Assembly (NCBI GenBank): GCA_018806915.1
Contig: JAGKQI010000079.1
Coordinates: 310,001-374,000, forward strand
Direction of reading: 5' to 3'
DNA length: 64,000 nucleotides
DNA from: Phytophthora colocasiae
Taxonomy: Eukaryota; Oomycota; Peronosporomycetes; Peronosporales; Peronosporaceae
The position numbers were made by a program, and so were the translations under genes. Under the pieces are notes generated by a model. The model did no database searches. It saw only the letters and a list, made by a program, of their open reading frames with translations, and was not told the origin of the DNA. Below, piece by piece: positions 21,187 to 30,543 of this stretch. Every line of letters begins with the position of its first letter. Positions within the stretch are counted from its first letter, which is position 1.

Positions 21187-22353
21187 TCAACAATGCTTGA
21201 CTTTGTAAATGTAAAAGGGTACGAGCTTGGCTTTCCAGCTACACGGCACATCGACGGTTTTGGCGAGCTCGAAGGAACTGCAGAAACGGTTAGTGCATAG
21301 TTTTCGATGGCGAGGGCAGAAGTTTGCACCACTCATCAAAATACGTACGGTGGACATCGAGATGAGTTGCGCTTTCACCTTCTCGATAACCTTTTGCATG
21401 TTGCTCCAGTATACAACGGTGGCGTCTGCAACGGGGAATTCGTGGGGGAGCTGGATATCAGTAACATCCCGGCAAATAAAGGACGCCCTCTCTTGAAATG
21501 CCCGGTAGTATAGACTATTTCTCATAGCATTTACACCAGCACGCTGGATATCTTGGCGAATCTCTATGCCAATAGCACGTTGCACGTGGGTCTGGAGTAT
21601 CAGTTGGGCAACCACGTTACCGAGGCCAGCCCCAATGTCCACGAAAACGTCACCATCAACCACATCAACTTCCTCCAGGAGCTTTGTTATACCAGCAGGT
21701 AAAATCTCACCGACATTACGGTAGATGGAGTGCCCATTGTACGTCTTGACCAACTTGGCGGGAATTGCCACAAAAATACTTGCAACAGCTTCCTCTGCTT
21801 TCATTGGCAAAAATGATGGTGGTGTTGTCGTCTCTGCTGGTCGCATCGAGACTGTCGTTGCTGGTACAGTAGTTCTTGCCGCTATCCTGGAGGCTTCAGG
21901 ACGAATATTGAGCGGAGGATCAGCCTCGGGAGCTTGAGAGGACGCTAACTCCACAGATGTGAAGGCCCCCATCGACTGGCCCTGAGAGTGTATCTGCAAA
22001 TCAACCCCCAGTGGCGTTATGGCACTTGCATCCGGCCGATTCGAAGCGCTAGCACGAGGTGCCCTTGGTAGTTGAAGAGCTGTCGCAATAGCTCGTAGTT
22101 GCTGAATTACCGCAGGAGGCCGCCCTCGAGACCGCTGCACTGGCGTAAAAAAACTTCGAGGGAACTGCGAGATTTGGTTGCCATACGATCTTTTCAAAGA
22201 CCTTAGCCGCTGTTTCGCGGCGGAAATCTGCCCTGTGTGACGCATGTTGTGCACCACGTTTGCCCACACGATTCGCGCGCCGGCATCCTCGTATCGCCGC
22301 ACTAGTTGGACAAGTTGCTTGTCGTCGTCGAAGCTGAATGATGTTCTGACCAT
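21187..22353 (-). CDS. Myb-like plus DOT1-like methyltransferase gene carried by the transposon
   Basis: 388 codons from ATG 22353; a TTG further upstream is less likely. Residues ~1-60 (SFSFDDDKQLVQLVRRYEDAG...WANVV...LRSLKRSYG...FP) resemble a Myb/SANT-type DNA-binding helix bundle. A low-complexity Pro/Ala/Ser linker follows. From about residue 195 a DOT1-type SAM-methyltransferase core appears: GEILPAG, VFVDIGAGLGNVV (SAM loop, residue ~238) and the acidic IGIEI. The NNF-type motif expected near ATVVYWSNMQ is not conserved, so substrate choice or activity may differ. DOT1 methylates histone H3 Lys79. The gene lies fully inside the TTAA-bounded element, on the same strand as the transposase and upstream of it, and is open while the transposase is not. 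Function as a chromatin modifier for the element is inference. Confidence 0.8.
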   Translation of the reverse strand: MVRTSFSFDDDKQLVQLVRRYEDAGARIVWANVVHNMRHTGQISAAKQRLRSLKRSYGNQISQFPRSFFTPVQRSRGRPPAVIQQLRAIATALQLPRAPRASASNRPDASAITPLGVDLQIHSQGQSMGAFTSVELASSQAPEADPPLNIRPEASRIAARTTVPATTVSMRPAETTTPPSFLPMKAEEAVASIFVAIPAKLVKTYNGHSIYRNVGEILPAGITKLLEEVDVVDGDVFVDIGAGLGNVVAQLILQTHVQRAIGIEIRQDIQRAGVNAMRNSLYYRAFQERASFICRDVTDIQLPHEFPVADATVVYWSNMQKVIEKVKAQLISMSTVRILMSGANFCPRHRKLCTNRFCSSFELAKTVDVPCSWKAKLVPFYIYKVKHC

Positions 22354-22548
22354 TGAATTCACCTGGTGGCGAGTAGGAAAATCCCGTATTGACAATTGGT
22401 GAAGTTGTTTGAAATAAATTATGGAAAATCAGTCTTGGTTTTATGTTCACGAGCCGGAACATTTTGTCAGAGACGCGACTTCGCAGAGTTTTCTGATTGG
22501 TAGTATTCGAATACAGGTTGGGTTAGGCTTGAACATTTGTCAACTAGG

Positions 22549-22617
22549 GCATTCTGACCCTTTTGATGGCGGTATGGCTTCCCATCTTGTAGATTGGCAT
22601 CAAAAGGGTCAGAATGC
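22549..22617. repeat. Subterminal hairpin at the right piggyBac end
   Basis: GCATTCTGACCCTTTTGATG (22549-22568) and its perfect reverse complement (22598-22617) are separated by 29 bp, next to the 13 bp terminal repeat. The same motif occurs as direct, imperfect copies near the left end, so it is a likely transposase-binding site. Confidence 0.8.
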
Positions 22618-22624
22618 ACCGCTT

Positions 22625-22637
22625 GTTCACAAAAGGG
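22625..22637 (-). repeat. piggyBac right terminal inverted repeat
   Basis: GTTCACAAAAGGG, exact reverse complement of the left end, followed by TTAA at 22638-22641. Confidence 0.93.
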
Positions 22638-22641
22638 TTAA

Positions 22642-23003
22642 AGACGGAGCGTAGACCTAGAATGCGACAAATAACGAATTACCACCCAACGATTGTAAAT
22701 GAGTACATAATACCAACAGGTGTGTATTATTTAATTCATTATAACCGTAGTCCAGCGTCCCAATACGAGCTATTCTCCCGCAGAAAGAGAATATTCTCCA
22801 GTGTCAACGGTAGTTGATCATGGGCTGTTAAAGTGAATGAACGCTATGAGAATGTCTTAATCAACTGTCTGTATTGATTTATTAATTCTCTACCGCTACC
22901 TTATGCTATGCTTACGAACGTGCTCAGTCCGAGGCAAAAACAGTTGTGAGAGGAGTGAATCCTCTCACTCTTGCCTCCGGTTCCTCATCGCACAAATGGT
23001 GCC
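22642..23003. other. Gap between piggyBac and Copia A
   Basis: About 360 bp with no gene. It ends in GTGCC, the left target duplication of Copia A. Nothing else recognised. Confidence 0.4.
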
Positions 23004-23205
23004 TATTGCGTTATAACCGTCAGTTTCGGAAGTGAGATGACTCACATGGCCATCTCGACCGGTACATCCTTCGGTTGATGAAACTGGCATCTTTCCGTTG
23101 GCCACCAGCGAGCCATCGCTTTTAGCCAATAGTATTTTTTTAAATTTGGCCTATCATTTTCCTTCAACTTGTCTTATACAAACTGATATACAATTCCACG
23201 CAACA
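23004..23205 (-). repeat. 3' LTR of Copia A
   Basis: 202 bp, direct copy of 34938-35140. Preceded by target duplication GTGCC. Confidence 0.88.
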
Positions 23206-23566
23206 CTCCCACTAAAGATGGCAGCATCCCAAACGGGTCATTATCAGTTATCTTCAACTTGAGCACAGAAACACCCAGTGCATTTATTTATGACTTGGCA
23301 GTTGGTAACTTAAATAAATGCAACTTCCCAAACCTTTTCCGCCTTTTGCCTTTTGCTCTCACTCTCTCTTCTACCTCCCAACTACGCAAGTGCCGTCCGA
23401 CGTTACCCCTCGGGGGGGGGGGCGTCATCACACGCTGCCCGTATTCCCTCAGACGACGGTAGTCTGGCTTAGGCCACAGTGGGCTTCGGTTCCCGGCTTT
23501 TTGGCATTCAACGGATTACCAATAGCTCATTGGGGGCACTGCGGTGCAGAAAGTCTGGTTATCCAG
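23206..23566 (-). other. 3' tail of Copia A beyond the Copia B insertion
   Basis: Non-coding DNA between the 3' LTR of Copia A and the left end of Copia B. It ends in TCCAG, the target duplicated by Copia B. Contains a run of at least ten G near 23402-23411. A purine-rich stretch adjoins the LTR on the coding strand. Confidence 0.6.
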
Positions 23567-23843
23567 TGTTGAGGTTAGGGCTCGTTCACCGGGACCACCT
23601 CTACACCGTGTCTTCTATAAACTAATAATGAAGAGACGGTACTTTTGACTCTAATAAATAATGTACTAAAATGTCTGTGACATCAGTACGATGAATGGTA
23701 GCGGCAATTCTAGACTACGTTTCTGAATGCCGCATACTATTTTCTAGTGAGTAGCTATCTACTTTCTTAAACATTAATCTTACTTCTTCTTTTTCTCTCT
23801 TCTACCCTACTTCCTTCAAGCTGCGCCCACGTTCCCCGCAACA
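23567..23843 (+). repeat. 5' LTR of Copia B
   Basis: Starts TGTTGAGG and ends CCCCGCAACA. It differs from the right LTR by two short indels and very few substitutions. Confidence 0.93.
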
Positions 23844-23855
23844 GGTCATGAGCCC
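23844..23855 (+). other. Copia B primer-binding site overlapping the gag start codon
   Basis: GGTCATGAGCCC directly follows the LTR and matches, with one mismatch, the complement of the anticodon arm of initiator tRNA-Met (GGGCTCATAACC). Drosophila copia is known to prime from a half-molecule of that tRNA. The ATG inside the site, at 23848, is the gag start. Confidence 0.65.
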
Positions 23856-24720
23856 TCAGCAAGCCTCAAGTGACGACTTCCCCCGACTCTCTGGTGCTAA
23901 GAATTTTGACGTCTGGAAGGCCCGAGTCAGTGCATCGCTCGATGGCAAGCATCTGCTCGGTTTCGTCACCAAGAAGGATTACAATGGGGTCAGCGAAGAC
24001 GAAGATGAAGACTCTGACGACGACCTGGCTGAGTCCGACGGCGACGAAGCTGCCAAGCCAAGTTCTCCGGCTGGTATGGATTCGGAGGAGGTCGACTTCG
24101 AGGACAGCTCGGATGAGCTGCAGCCCAGCGACGGCGACGACACTCCGCCATCAAAGAAAACCAAGCGCGCTGATCTTCCCATCGTTCGCCCGTTTGCTGA
24201 GCGCGACGCCAGCCGGGATCGCAATCAAGTCAAGCGACGCAAGCCTACCCCGCCGTCTGCTCGACACCTTCGTCGTATGGAAGCGCAAACCAAGGCTTTC
24301 CTGATGAAGACGATGGATGATACTCATATCCGTCTTGTCAAGAACCTTACAACGGCCTTCGACATCTTTCAGGCCATCTGTACCAAGTACGAGGGTGCGG
24401 CCTTTCATGGCGACCCCTACTTCATCCAGCATTTCCTTATGGAGATCAAGTACGAAGAAGGCGGTGATCTGACCAGCTTCTTCCTTGAGCTGGAAAATGC
24501 GATGAAAGCCGCGTCTGAAGCAACCGAGTCTCCCTTGACCGATGGACAGAAGTCATTATACCTGTTCCACTCGATGCCAAAAACTTGGAAGGATGACCTC
24601 CGAGTTTGGAAAGGTGTGCGGAAGTATATCCCGTATGATGAACTCAAGATGAGTATTGAGACCAAGGTTCGCGAGATCCAAGCTCAAGAACGTTACAGCC
24701 GCATCAAAGGGGACACCTGA
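23848..24720 (+). CDS. Copia B gag
   Basis: 290 codons starting 5 bp after the LTR. It opens with LSGAKNFDVWKARVSASLDGKHLL, the usual Copia gag opening (F-x-G-x-N-[FY]-x-x-W). An unusual acidic and basic insert follows (DEDEDSDDDLAESDGDE..., then KKTKR and KRRKP). The UBN2-type capsid core then resumes (FLMKTMDDTHIRLVKNLTTAFDIFQAICTKYEG...). The frame ends at 24720, and the zinc knuckle continues one base over in the pol frame. The charged insert within the capsid region could act as a nuclear-localisation or chromatin-tethering segment; that is inference. Confidence 0.88.
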   Translation: MSPQQASSDDFPRLSGAKNFDVWKARVSASLDGKHLLGFVTKKDYNGVSEDEDEDSDDDLAESDGDEAAKPSSPAGMDSEEVDFEDSSDELQPSDGDDTPPSKKTKRADLPIVRPFAERDASRDRNQVKRRKPTPPSARHLRRMEAQTKAFLMKTMDDTHIRLVKNLTTAFDIFQAICTKYEGAAFHGDPYFIQHFLMEIKYEEGGDLTSFFLELENAMKAASEATESPLTDGQKSLYLFHSMPKTWKDDLRVWKGVRKYIPYDELKMSIETKVREIQAQERYSRIKGDT

Positions 24721-25074
24721 GAGTCAATCAACTCAGGCTGAACGGGCCCTCATTGCTCCTTCTCAGGATTCTGCGTTGGCAGCTCAAGCGTCTGTTCCCG
24801 TTGATGTCTGTAGCTACTGTCAGAAACCACGTCACAACATCCGTCAGTGCCGTGCCCTGCAGAAGGACTTACGCGATGGATGTGTCAAGGCAGCCACTGT
24901 TCTTCCTGCTAACTTCGAGTTACGAGGTCCCGACAACTACCGGTCGCATCCTTACAACAACAACAACCAAGGGCGATCTGGACGTGGAGGTGGATCATGG
25001 CACCACAATGGTCGCGGCGGTCGTGGTGGTGGACGTGGCCGCGGTAACTACGGTGGAAATCGCAACAACGGCAA

Positions 25075-25108
<34 letters not shown>

Positions 25109-28100
25109 AACAACAACAAATCTTCTCGTCGCGATGAAGGTGGATACGATCAGTCACGCCGCAAAGAGACCCTGATTGCAGTTGTGTCGAATGTCCAAAC
25201 GGCTGCGTCCGCTATCAGTCTCACGGCGCAACCTAGCCAGGACTTTGATTTCAGCTGGACGATTGACTCAGGTTGCAGCAGTCACGTCACGCAACATGTG
25301 GAATGGTTCAAGACTAAAACACCTGCAAGCGGAGGCATCACTGTCGGTGGAAAATCGCAAGTCCCTATCGAAGCTATTGGTACTGTAGAGCTCCAGATCA
25401 CGGACTCAAAGGGCCAACTGCGGGCGCTTACGCTTCACGATGTCCTCCTTGCGCCGAAACTGCAGTACAACCTGCTGTCAGTCGCTGCCGCTGTCGACGA
25501 TGACTTCCGTTTTGGCTTTAAACGTACTATGTGTACTGTCCAAACAAACCACCGCTTCTCGATCAAAGCGATGAAATCCGCGACATCGAAGCTCTACCAA
25601 TTTGAAGCCTCTCCACTGCCGAAGGCCGAAGCTCACGTGGCTACCACAGGTAAGCCAACTCGACTCATGCTACTACACAAACGTCTTGGTCATCCTAACA
25701 TCCGTGTTTTACAGGCACTCACTAAAGACCAAGCTCTTCATGGACTGGATGCACCAGCTGTAGTTAGACCAGATTCTTTCTTTTGCACAGCATGTACTTA
25801 CGCGAAGTCACACCGCGCTCCTTTTCCATCCAATAGACATGTTGAACGCTCTACTAGACCCTTACATAAAGTTCACTCTGATATTTGTGGCCCTCTTCCC
25901 GTCCCTAGCCTTGGTGGCTGCCGCTACTTCGTCGTATTCATTGACGGCTTCAGTCGCTACATGTTTACCTATCCGATGAAGGCACGTAGTGAACTCTACT
26001 CATGCTACAAAGACTTTCGCATGAAAGCTTTGAATATATTCCGAAGTGATGTTCATACTCTTGAATATCTCTTGCCACCGCCGGATGTGGACATCCAGGC
26101 CTTACAGGCTGACAACGCTAAAGAGTACGAGAAACTGGGACGCGTTATATTTTCTAAGTATGGAACGCACGCTCAATTTACCAATGCTTATACACCACAA
26201 CAGAATGGTGTTGCAGAACACCGCATGCGCACAATCATGGAACGTGTACGAGCGCTACTGTTAGATGCCTCGCTCCCCAAACCACTCTGGGCAGAATGTG
26301 TTACACATGTTACGACACTTCTCAACATGACACCAAGCGCTAACACACAGGATTGCACACCGTTTGAGTTGTGGTACAATCGAAAGCCGACTGTTCAATA
26401 TCTGAAAGTGTTTGGCTGTGCTGCGTATGTCCATATCAACGACATCTACAGGGACAAACTTGATCCCCGTGCCAAACTGTGTATCTATCTCGGAATTCCC
26501 GAGCACAAGAAAGGATATCGACTCATGGATGTCAAAACCCATGGTGTCGTTTACAGTCGAGATGTGGTTTTCAATGAGATTGACTTTCCGACTATTGAAA
26601 TATTGAGGTAACGTCGGGACCGCTCCAGCTACCGGATCACCTAACTGAAGCGCCTATTATTGCTGACGAACTTCCAGCATTTGTTCCATCGGAAACACAA
26701 GCCTATCCATCCCAGCCTGAATCTCCAGGTAACTCAGTTGTAGAACCACAATCTGCATCTACGTCCGCTTCGAACCAGCTTCCTTCTCTTGGGGAGGCTC
26801 TGGAACGTGGCGTCTTGACATACTCTTTTGTTACGGAGACGCCGTCACAACCGTCGACCACAAGTGTAAAACGCCCACGGTATGACGAAGAAATCGATCT
26901 AGGCGCGTTAAATTCCCTTGAAGACATCCAGGAAGTAGAGGAACGCACATGTCTTGTTCTTAGCCTACTTGCAATTCGTCATGTGCCGGAACCAAAAACG
27001 TACCATGCGGCGATGCGCTCGTCTTACGCGAAAAAGTGGCACGCAGCTGCTGACTCGGAATACCAGTCCCTAATGACCAACCAGACGTGGATCCTGGTAC
27101 CTCCTCCCAACAACCGCAAAGTACTCCAAAACCGGTGGGTCTTTGTTGTTAAATACACTGGCTCAGGAGAAATCGATCGCTTTAAAGCTCGGTTAGTTAT
27201 CAAAGGCTTCTTACAGCAATATGGCGTTGATTACGATGAGATATTTGCCCCCGTCATCCGTATGGAAGTCCTACGCCTGCTACTAACGATTGCAGCTCTT
27301 CTTGACTTTGAAATTCACCAGATGGATGTCAAGACAGCGTTTCTCAACGGAACCCTTGACGAGGAAATATATATGAAACAACCAGAAGGGTTTGTAGTTC
27401 CTGGTAAGGAAGGCCTCGTTTGTAAACTTCTCAAAAGTCTTTACGGTCTCAAACAGGCACCTCGTATCTGGTATCAAACCTTGTCCGCTTTCTTGGAAAG
27501 TCTTGGATTCCACAAACTGATTAAAGATCGATGTGTTTTCATGGCAACACTCAAAGGCGAGACATGTTACGTAGCAGTCTATGTTGATGACTTACTGATC
27601 ATTGCACCAACTGTCAACCTCGTATGTCAGATCAAATCTGCCTTGAACAAAAGATTCTCCATGACAGATTTAGGGGAGGTGAAGTACATTCTCGGCTGGT
27701 CAATCGAACGAAACCGCGAAGCCCGAACGATATTTATCCACCAACGCAAGTATGCACGCACAGTGTTAGATCGCTTTAAAAACCTCGTAACATATCCAGT
27801 GGCAACTCCATCAGACCGTAATGTCAAGCTAACAACTCAAATGCAACCAAAGACACAACTTGAAAAAGAAACAATGGAAGATATTCCCTACCGTGAAGTT
27901 GTAGGTAGTGTCGTGTATCTCATGGTTGGCACAAGACCCGATCTAGCATTCTATATGCGCGATGTCAGCCAATTCCTTGCTAATCCTGGGCAGGAACATT
28001 GGAAAGCAGTGATTAGAGGGCTTAAGTACCTCTCAGGTACAGACGACCTTGGTCTCTTACTGGGAGGGTCAAAGTTGGTCAATGCAGCAAACCTTGCAGA

Positions 28101-28587
28101 CCACCTCACGGCGTACACTGATTCAGACTATGCCAATTGCCCTGACACAAGACGCTCTGTTGGTGGCTACATCACTATGGTAGACCACAGCCCAATCTCC
28201 TGGCTTTTGAGGAAGCACCACACAGTTGTGCTCTCGACAACAGAAGCAGAATACATTGCACTATGCCACTGCATGCAGGAGTTGATTTTCCTTAAGCTAC
28301 TTCTCAAAGAACTTGGATTCTTAACCTCAAAAGCAGTCAAGATTCAAGAAGACAATCAAAGCTGTATTAAGATCTCGAATAATCCGGAATTACACGGGAG
28401 ATCAAAGCATATTGATATTCGATATCATTTTGTACAAGAGAAGGTTGAGCGACATGAATTTAGTATTGTATACTGCAACACCAAAGCGATGGTAGCAGAC
28501 ATTTTTACTAAAGCCCTTGATAAGCACCAATTTCGAGACTTAAGAGACAAGTTAGGTATGCACTCTCTTGCTAAACTTAACAGTTAA
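24656..28587 (+). CDS. Copia B pol: zinc knuckle, PR, integrase, RT, RNase H (one frameshift)
   Basis: The frame begins in the overlap with gag, +1 relative to it. CCHC knuckle CSYCQKPRHNIRQC is followed by Arg/Gly-rich repeats and an Asn/Gly tract. Protease is TIDSGCSSHV. The GAG-pre-integrase finger is KRLGHPN...CTACTYAKSHR. The integrase triad is D in HSDICGPLP, D in QADNAKEY and E in QQNGVAEHRM. At ~26603 a single extra base ends this frame at 26611; the next frame is open from there and holds reverse transcriptase with YVDDLLIIAP and RNase H (AYTDSDYANC, STTEAEYIAL, KHIDIRYHF, MVADIFTKAL). All catalytic residues are intact. The gag-pol offset may be programmed; the 26603 indel probably is not. 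Confidence 0.93.
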
Positions 28588-29911
28588 GCCTACTTTAAAA
28601 TACACGATAAATTTCATCATTCATATATTACTTCACAACTTATAAAGAGTCACGTAGTAACATGAGTTCTTCCCTTTAAGAACTAAAAGGTTTTCTCATT
28701 TACTTACGGTAAGGTTTTTACTCAAAGAGTTTTCCCTGGCACACAGCCGCCAAATTTACATTTACTTTTGCACAAGAACAAAACGTGAAGAAACAAGAAT
28801 GAAAATATATTTAGAACTTAATCAAAACGTACAACCACTGACGAACAGGACAAAGTCGTTTCGGCGTCGACGCTGTCGCTCGGTTATGGCGAAAGGTGGC
28901 CGGAGGTCGACGGGATTGAATGCTGCGTCGCAATTTGGCACTGTTAATGCCGTAGTCGTTGACTCAGTGTATGTTGTTGGATATGTAGCAGATGAAGAAA
29001 CCTGCTCCGAGTTCAAATTGGGCCTGCAGTTGTCTCCGTAACCGTAGCAATACTTGAGGATCCAGTTGGAGTGAAACGTGTTGAAGTTGCCCTTGAAATA
29101 TGTTCCATGATTGCTACATGTTCTTACGGGCAACCTGTGCTGACCGATGCATGATCTCCGAGGCTGGCGTTTAATAACAGAGCCCCACCAATCTGCACGG
29201 TCACCACGGTCACCAGTACGGAACAGTAGGTTGTACGAAGTGCCGAACTCTGGAAATGCTGCACAGGGTCGAATGGCTCTCTGCCTTATGCTGGCGAAGT
29301 TCTTCAGACGCAGGAGACGCTGGACTGGCCTTAGGAGCTTATGCACTTGACTTGAAAACGCTGTGCACGCTGAGGAAGGGCTGTGCTGCTTCGGAGTGAG
29401 ATGAATTGGAAATGAGCTCTTCAGTCTTTATAACTTAGCAAGTAGCCTCTGTCTAGCCGCAGAGAGCACGTGGAGACCTGATGGCAGCTTTTAACATGCG
29501 TTTCTAAACGCTTGGGCCTCTGTAGATGTAGTAGCCTACATTGCCACGCACGTGCAGATAAGACAACCACATGTATTATATAACTTCAACAAAAGTACTC
29601 TTATAATCTATAACTGTCAAAACTAATTCGTTTTGAACATTTGGCTCACTTTCTATTATGCCACCTACTGCACAGGTGGCCAAATGACGATTTGGACTCC
29701 GCCTCGCCAGAAAACTGCCCTGGCGAGTACAGTCCAAATCCGGCCTCCGTTTGGCCATAGGGCCTCCAGGAGCTTCAGAAACGCAAAAAGTTTGATTTCG
29801 TGTAGCCATTTTGTGGATTGACTGAACACTTTTAACAGGGTTTTAACAGACCAATCAAAACACGTGTATTTTATTACCCAATGATGTTCCCTGATGTCGA
29901 TCCAGGGAGGC
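28588..29911. other. Long 3' segment of Copia B without identified gene
   Basis: 1.3 kb between the end of pol and the 3' LTR, much longer than a normal Copia tail. A minus-strand frame without ATG (28822-29344) includes a Cys/aromatic-rich stretch (RTCSNHGTYFKGNFNT and WILKYCYGYGDNC) that I do not recognise. An imperfect palindrome lies at 29678-29756. A purine tract CCAGGGAGG adjoins the LTR as expected for a polypurine tract. Confidence 0.45.
29678..29756. repeat. Imperfect palindrome in Copia B tail
   Basis: Nested arms pair: GGCCAAA (29678-29684) with TTTGGCC (29750-29756), GATTTGGACT (29689-29698) with AGTCCAAATC (29731-29740), and TCGCCAG (29704-29710) with CTGGCGA (29720-29726). Confidence 0.75.
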
Positions 29912-30192
29912 TGTTGAGGTTAGGGCTCGTTCACCGGGACCACCTCTACACCGTGTCTTCTATAAACTAATAATGAAGAGACACGGTACTTTTGACTCTA
30001 ATAAATAAATTGTACTAAAATGTCTGTGACATCAGTACGATGAATGGTAGCGGCAATTCAAGACTACGTTTCTGAATGCCGCATACTATTTTCTAGTGAG
30101 TAGCTATCTACTTTCTTAAACATTAATCTTACTTCTTCTTTTTCTCTCTTCTACCCTACTTCCTTCAAGCTGCGCCCACGTTCCCCGCAACA
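29912..30192 (+). repeat. 3' LTR of Copia B
   Basis: Direct copy of 23567-23843, followed by target duplicate TCCAG at 30193-30197. Confidence 0.93.
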
Positions 30193-30197
30193 TCCAG

Positions 30198-30543
30198 CAA
30201 CTCGTGGTGGCCCAGTCTATGATCATAGCACCTTTTAGTGGCGGTAGGGGAGAGAGTCGGATAGCTTAAAATTTACAAAAACTATGAGTAAGGGGCGAAT
30301 AGCCCGGACATGCCTAAATAACTTTGATGGGGTTAGGTGGTCGATAAAACGATGGTTTTATGACTAAATCTCTCCTTTAAACCTAGCCTCACCTTAAAAT
30401 GACTGTTCTTTCGTTTACTTTAAAATGGATTTGTCAAATTTAAACCTGAATTTATTATTTTCAGTGTGTATTTACCAAAAAAACAATTTGAGGCTTGATT
30501 TCTGTATTTGAGGACTAATTAAAATTATTTGAGTCTCCCTTAT
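30198..30543 (-). other. 3' tail of Copia A next to its pol
   Basis: AT-rich non-coding DNA between the Copia B insertion and the RNase H end of Copia A. No gene seen. Confidence 0.5.

Larger units (their letters stand above)
16372..22637 (-). mobile_element. piggyBac-superfamily transposon with DOT1-like cargo gene
   Basis: A 6266 bp element bounded by TTAA at 16368-16371 and 22638-22641, with 13 bp perfect terminal inverted repeats CCCTTTTGTGAAC. TTAA targets and CCC-starting ends are piggyBac hallmarks. Both ends carry subterminal copies of a GCATTCTGACCC(C)TTT motif. On the minus strand it encodes, in order, a DOT1-like gene (21187-22353), an aldo-keto reductase gene fragment, and a DDE_Tnp_1_7 transposase with two frameshifts (17665-20607). 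A pectate lyase fragment lies on the plus strand at 16818-17297. 16586-16817 and 17298-17664 hold no supported gene, apart from a frame-shifted Ser/Glu-rich tail of the lyase up to about 17454. Confidence 0.93.
23567..30192 (+). mobile_element. Copia element B, nested in Copia A
   Basis: 277 and 281 bp LTRs (23567-23843, 29912-30192) are nearly identical and begin and end TGTTG...CAACA. TCCAG flanks the element at 23562-23566 and 30193-30197. Gag, protease, integrase, reverse transcriptase and RNase H are in Copia order on the plus strand (23848-28587). Only two one-base frame offsets interrupt the whole coding region, so this is a young insertion. A long 1.3 kb segment separates pol from the 3' LTR. 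Confidence 0.95.

Noticed and set aside
28822..29346. 174-codon minus frame in Copia B tail as a gene
   Set aside because: It starts from GTG, ends in low-similarity sequence and matches no family I know; kept only as a finding.
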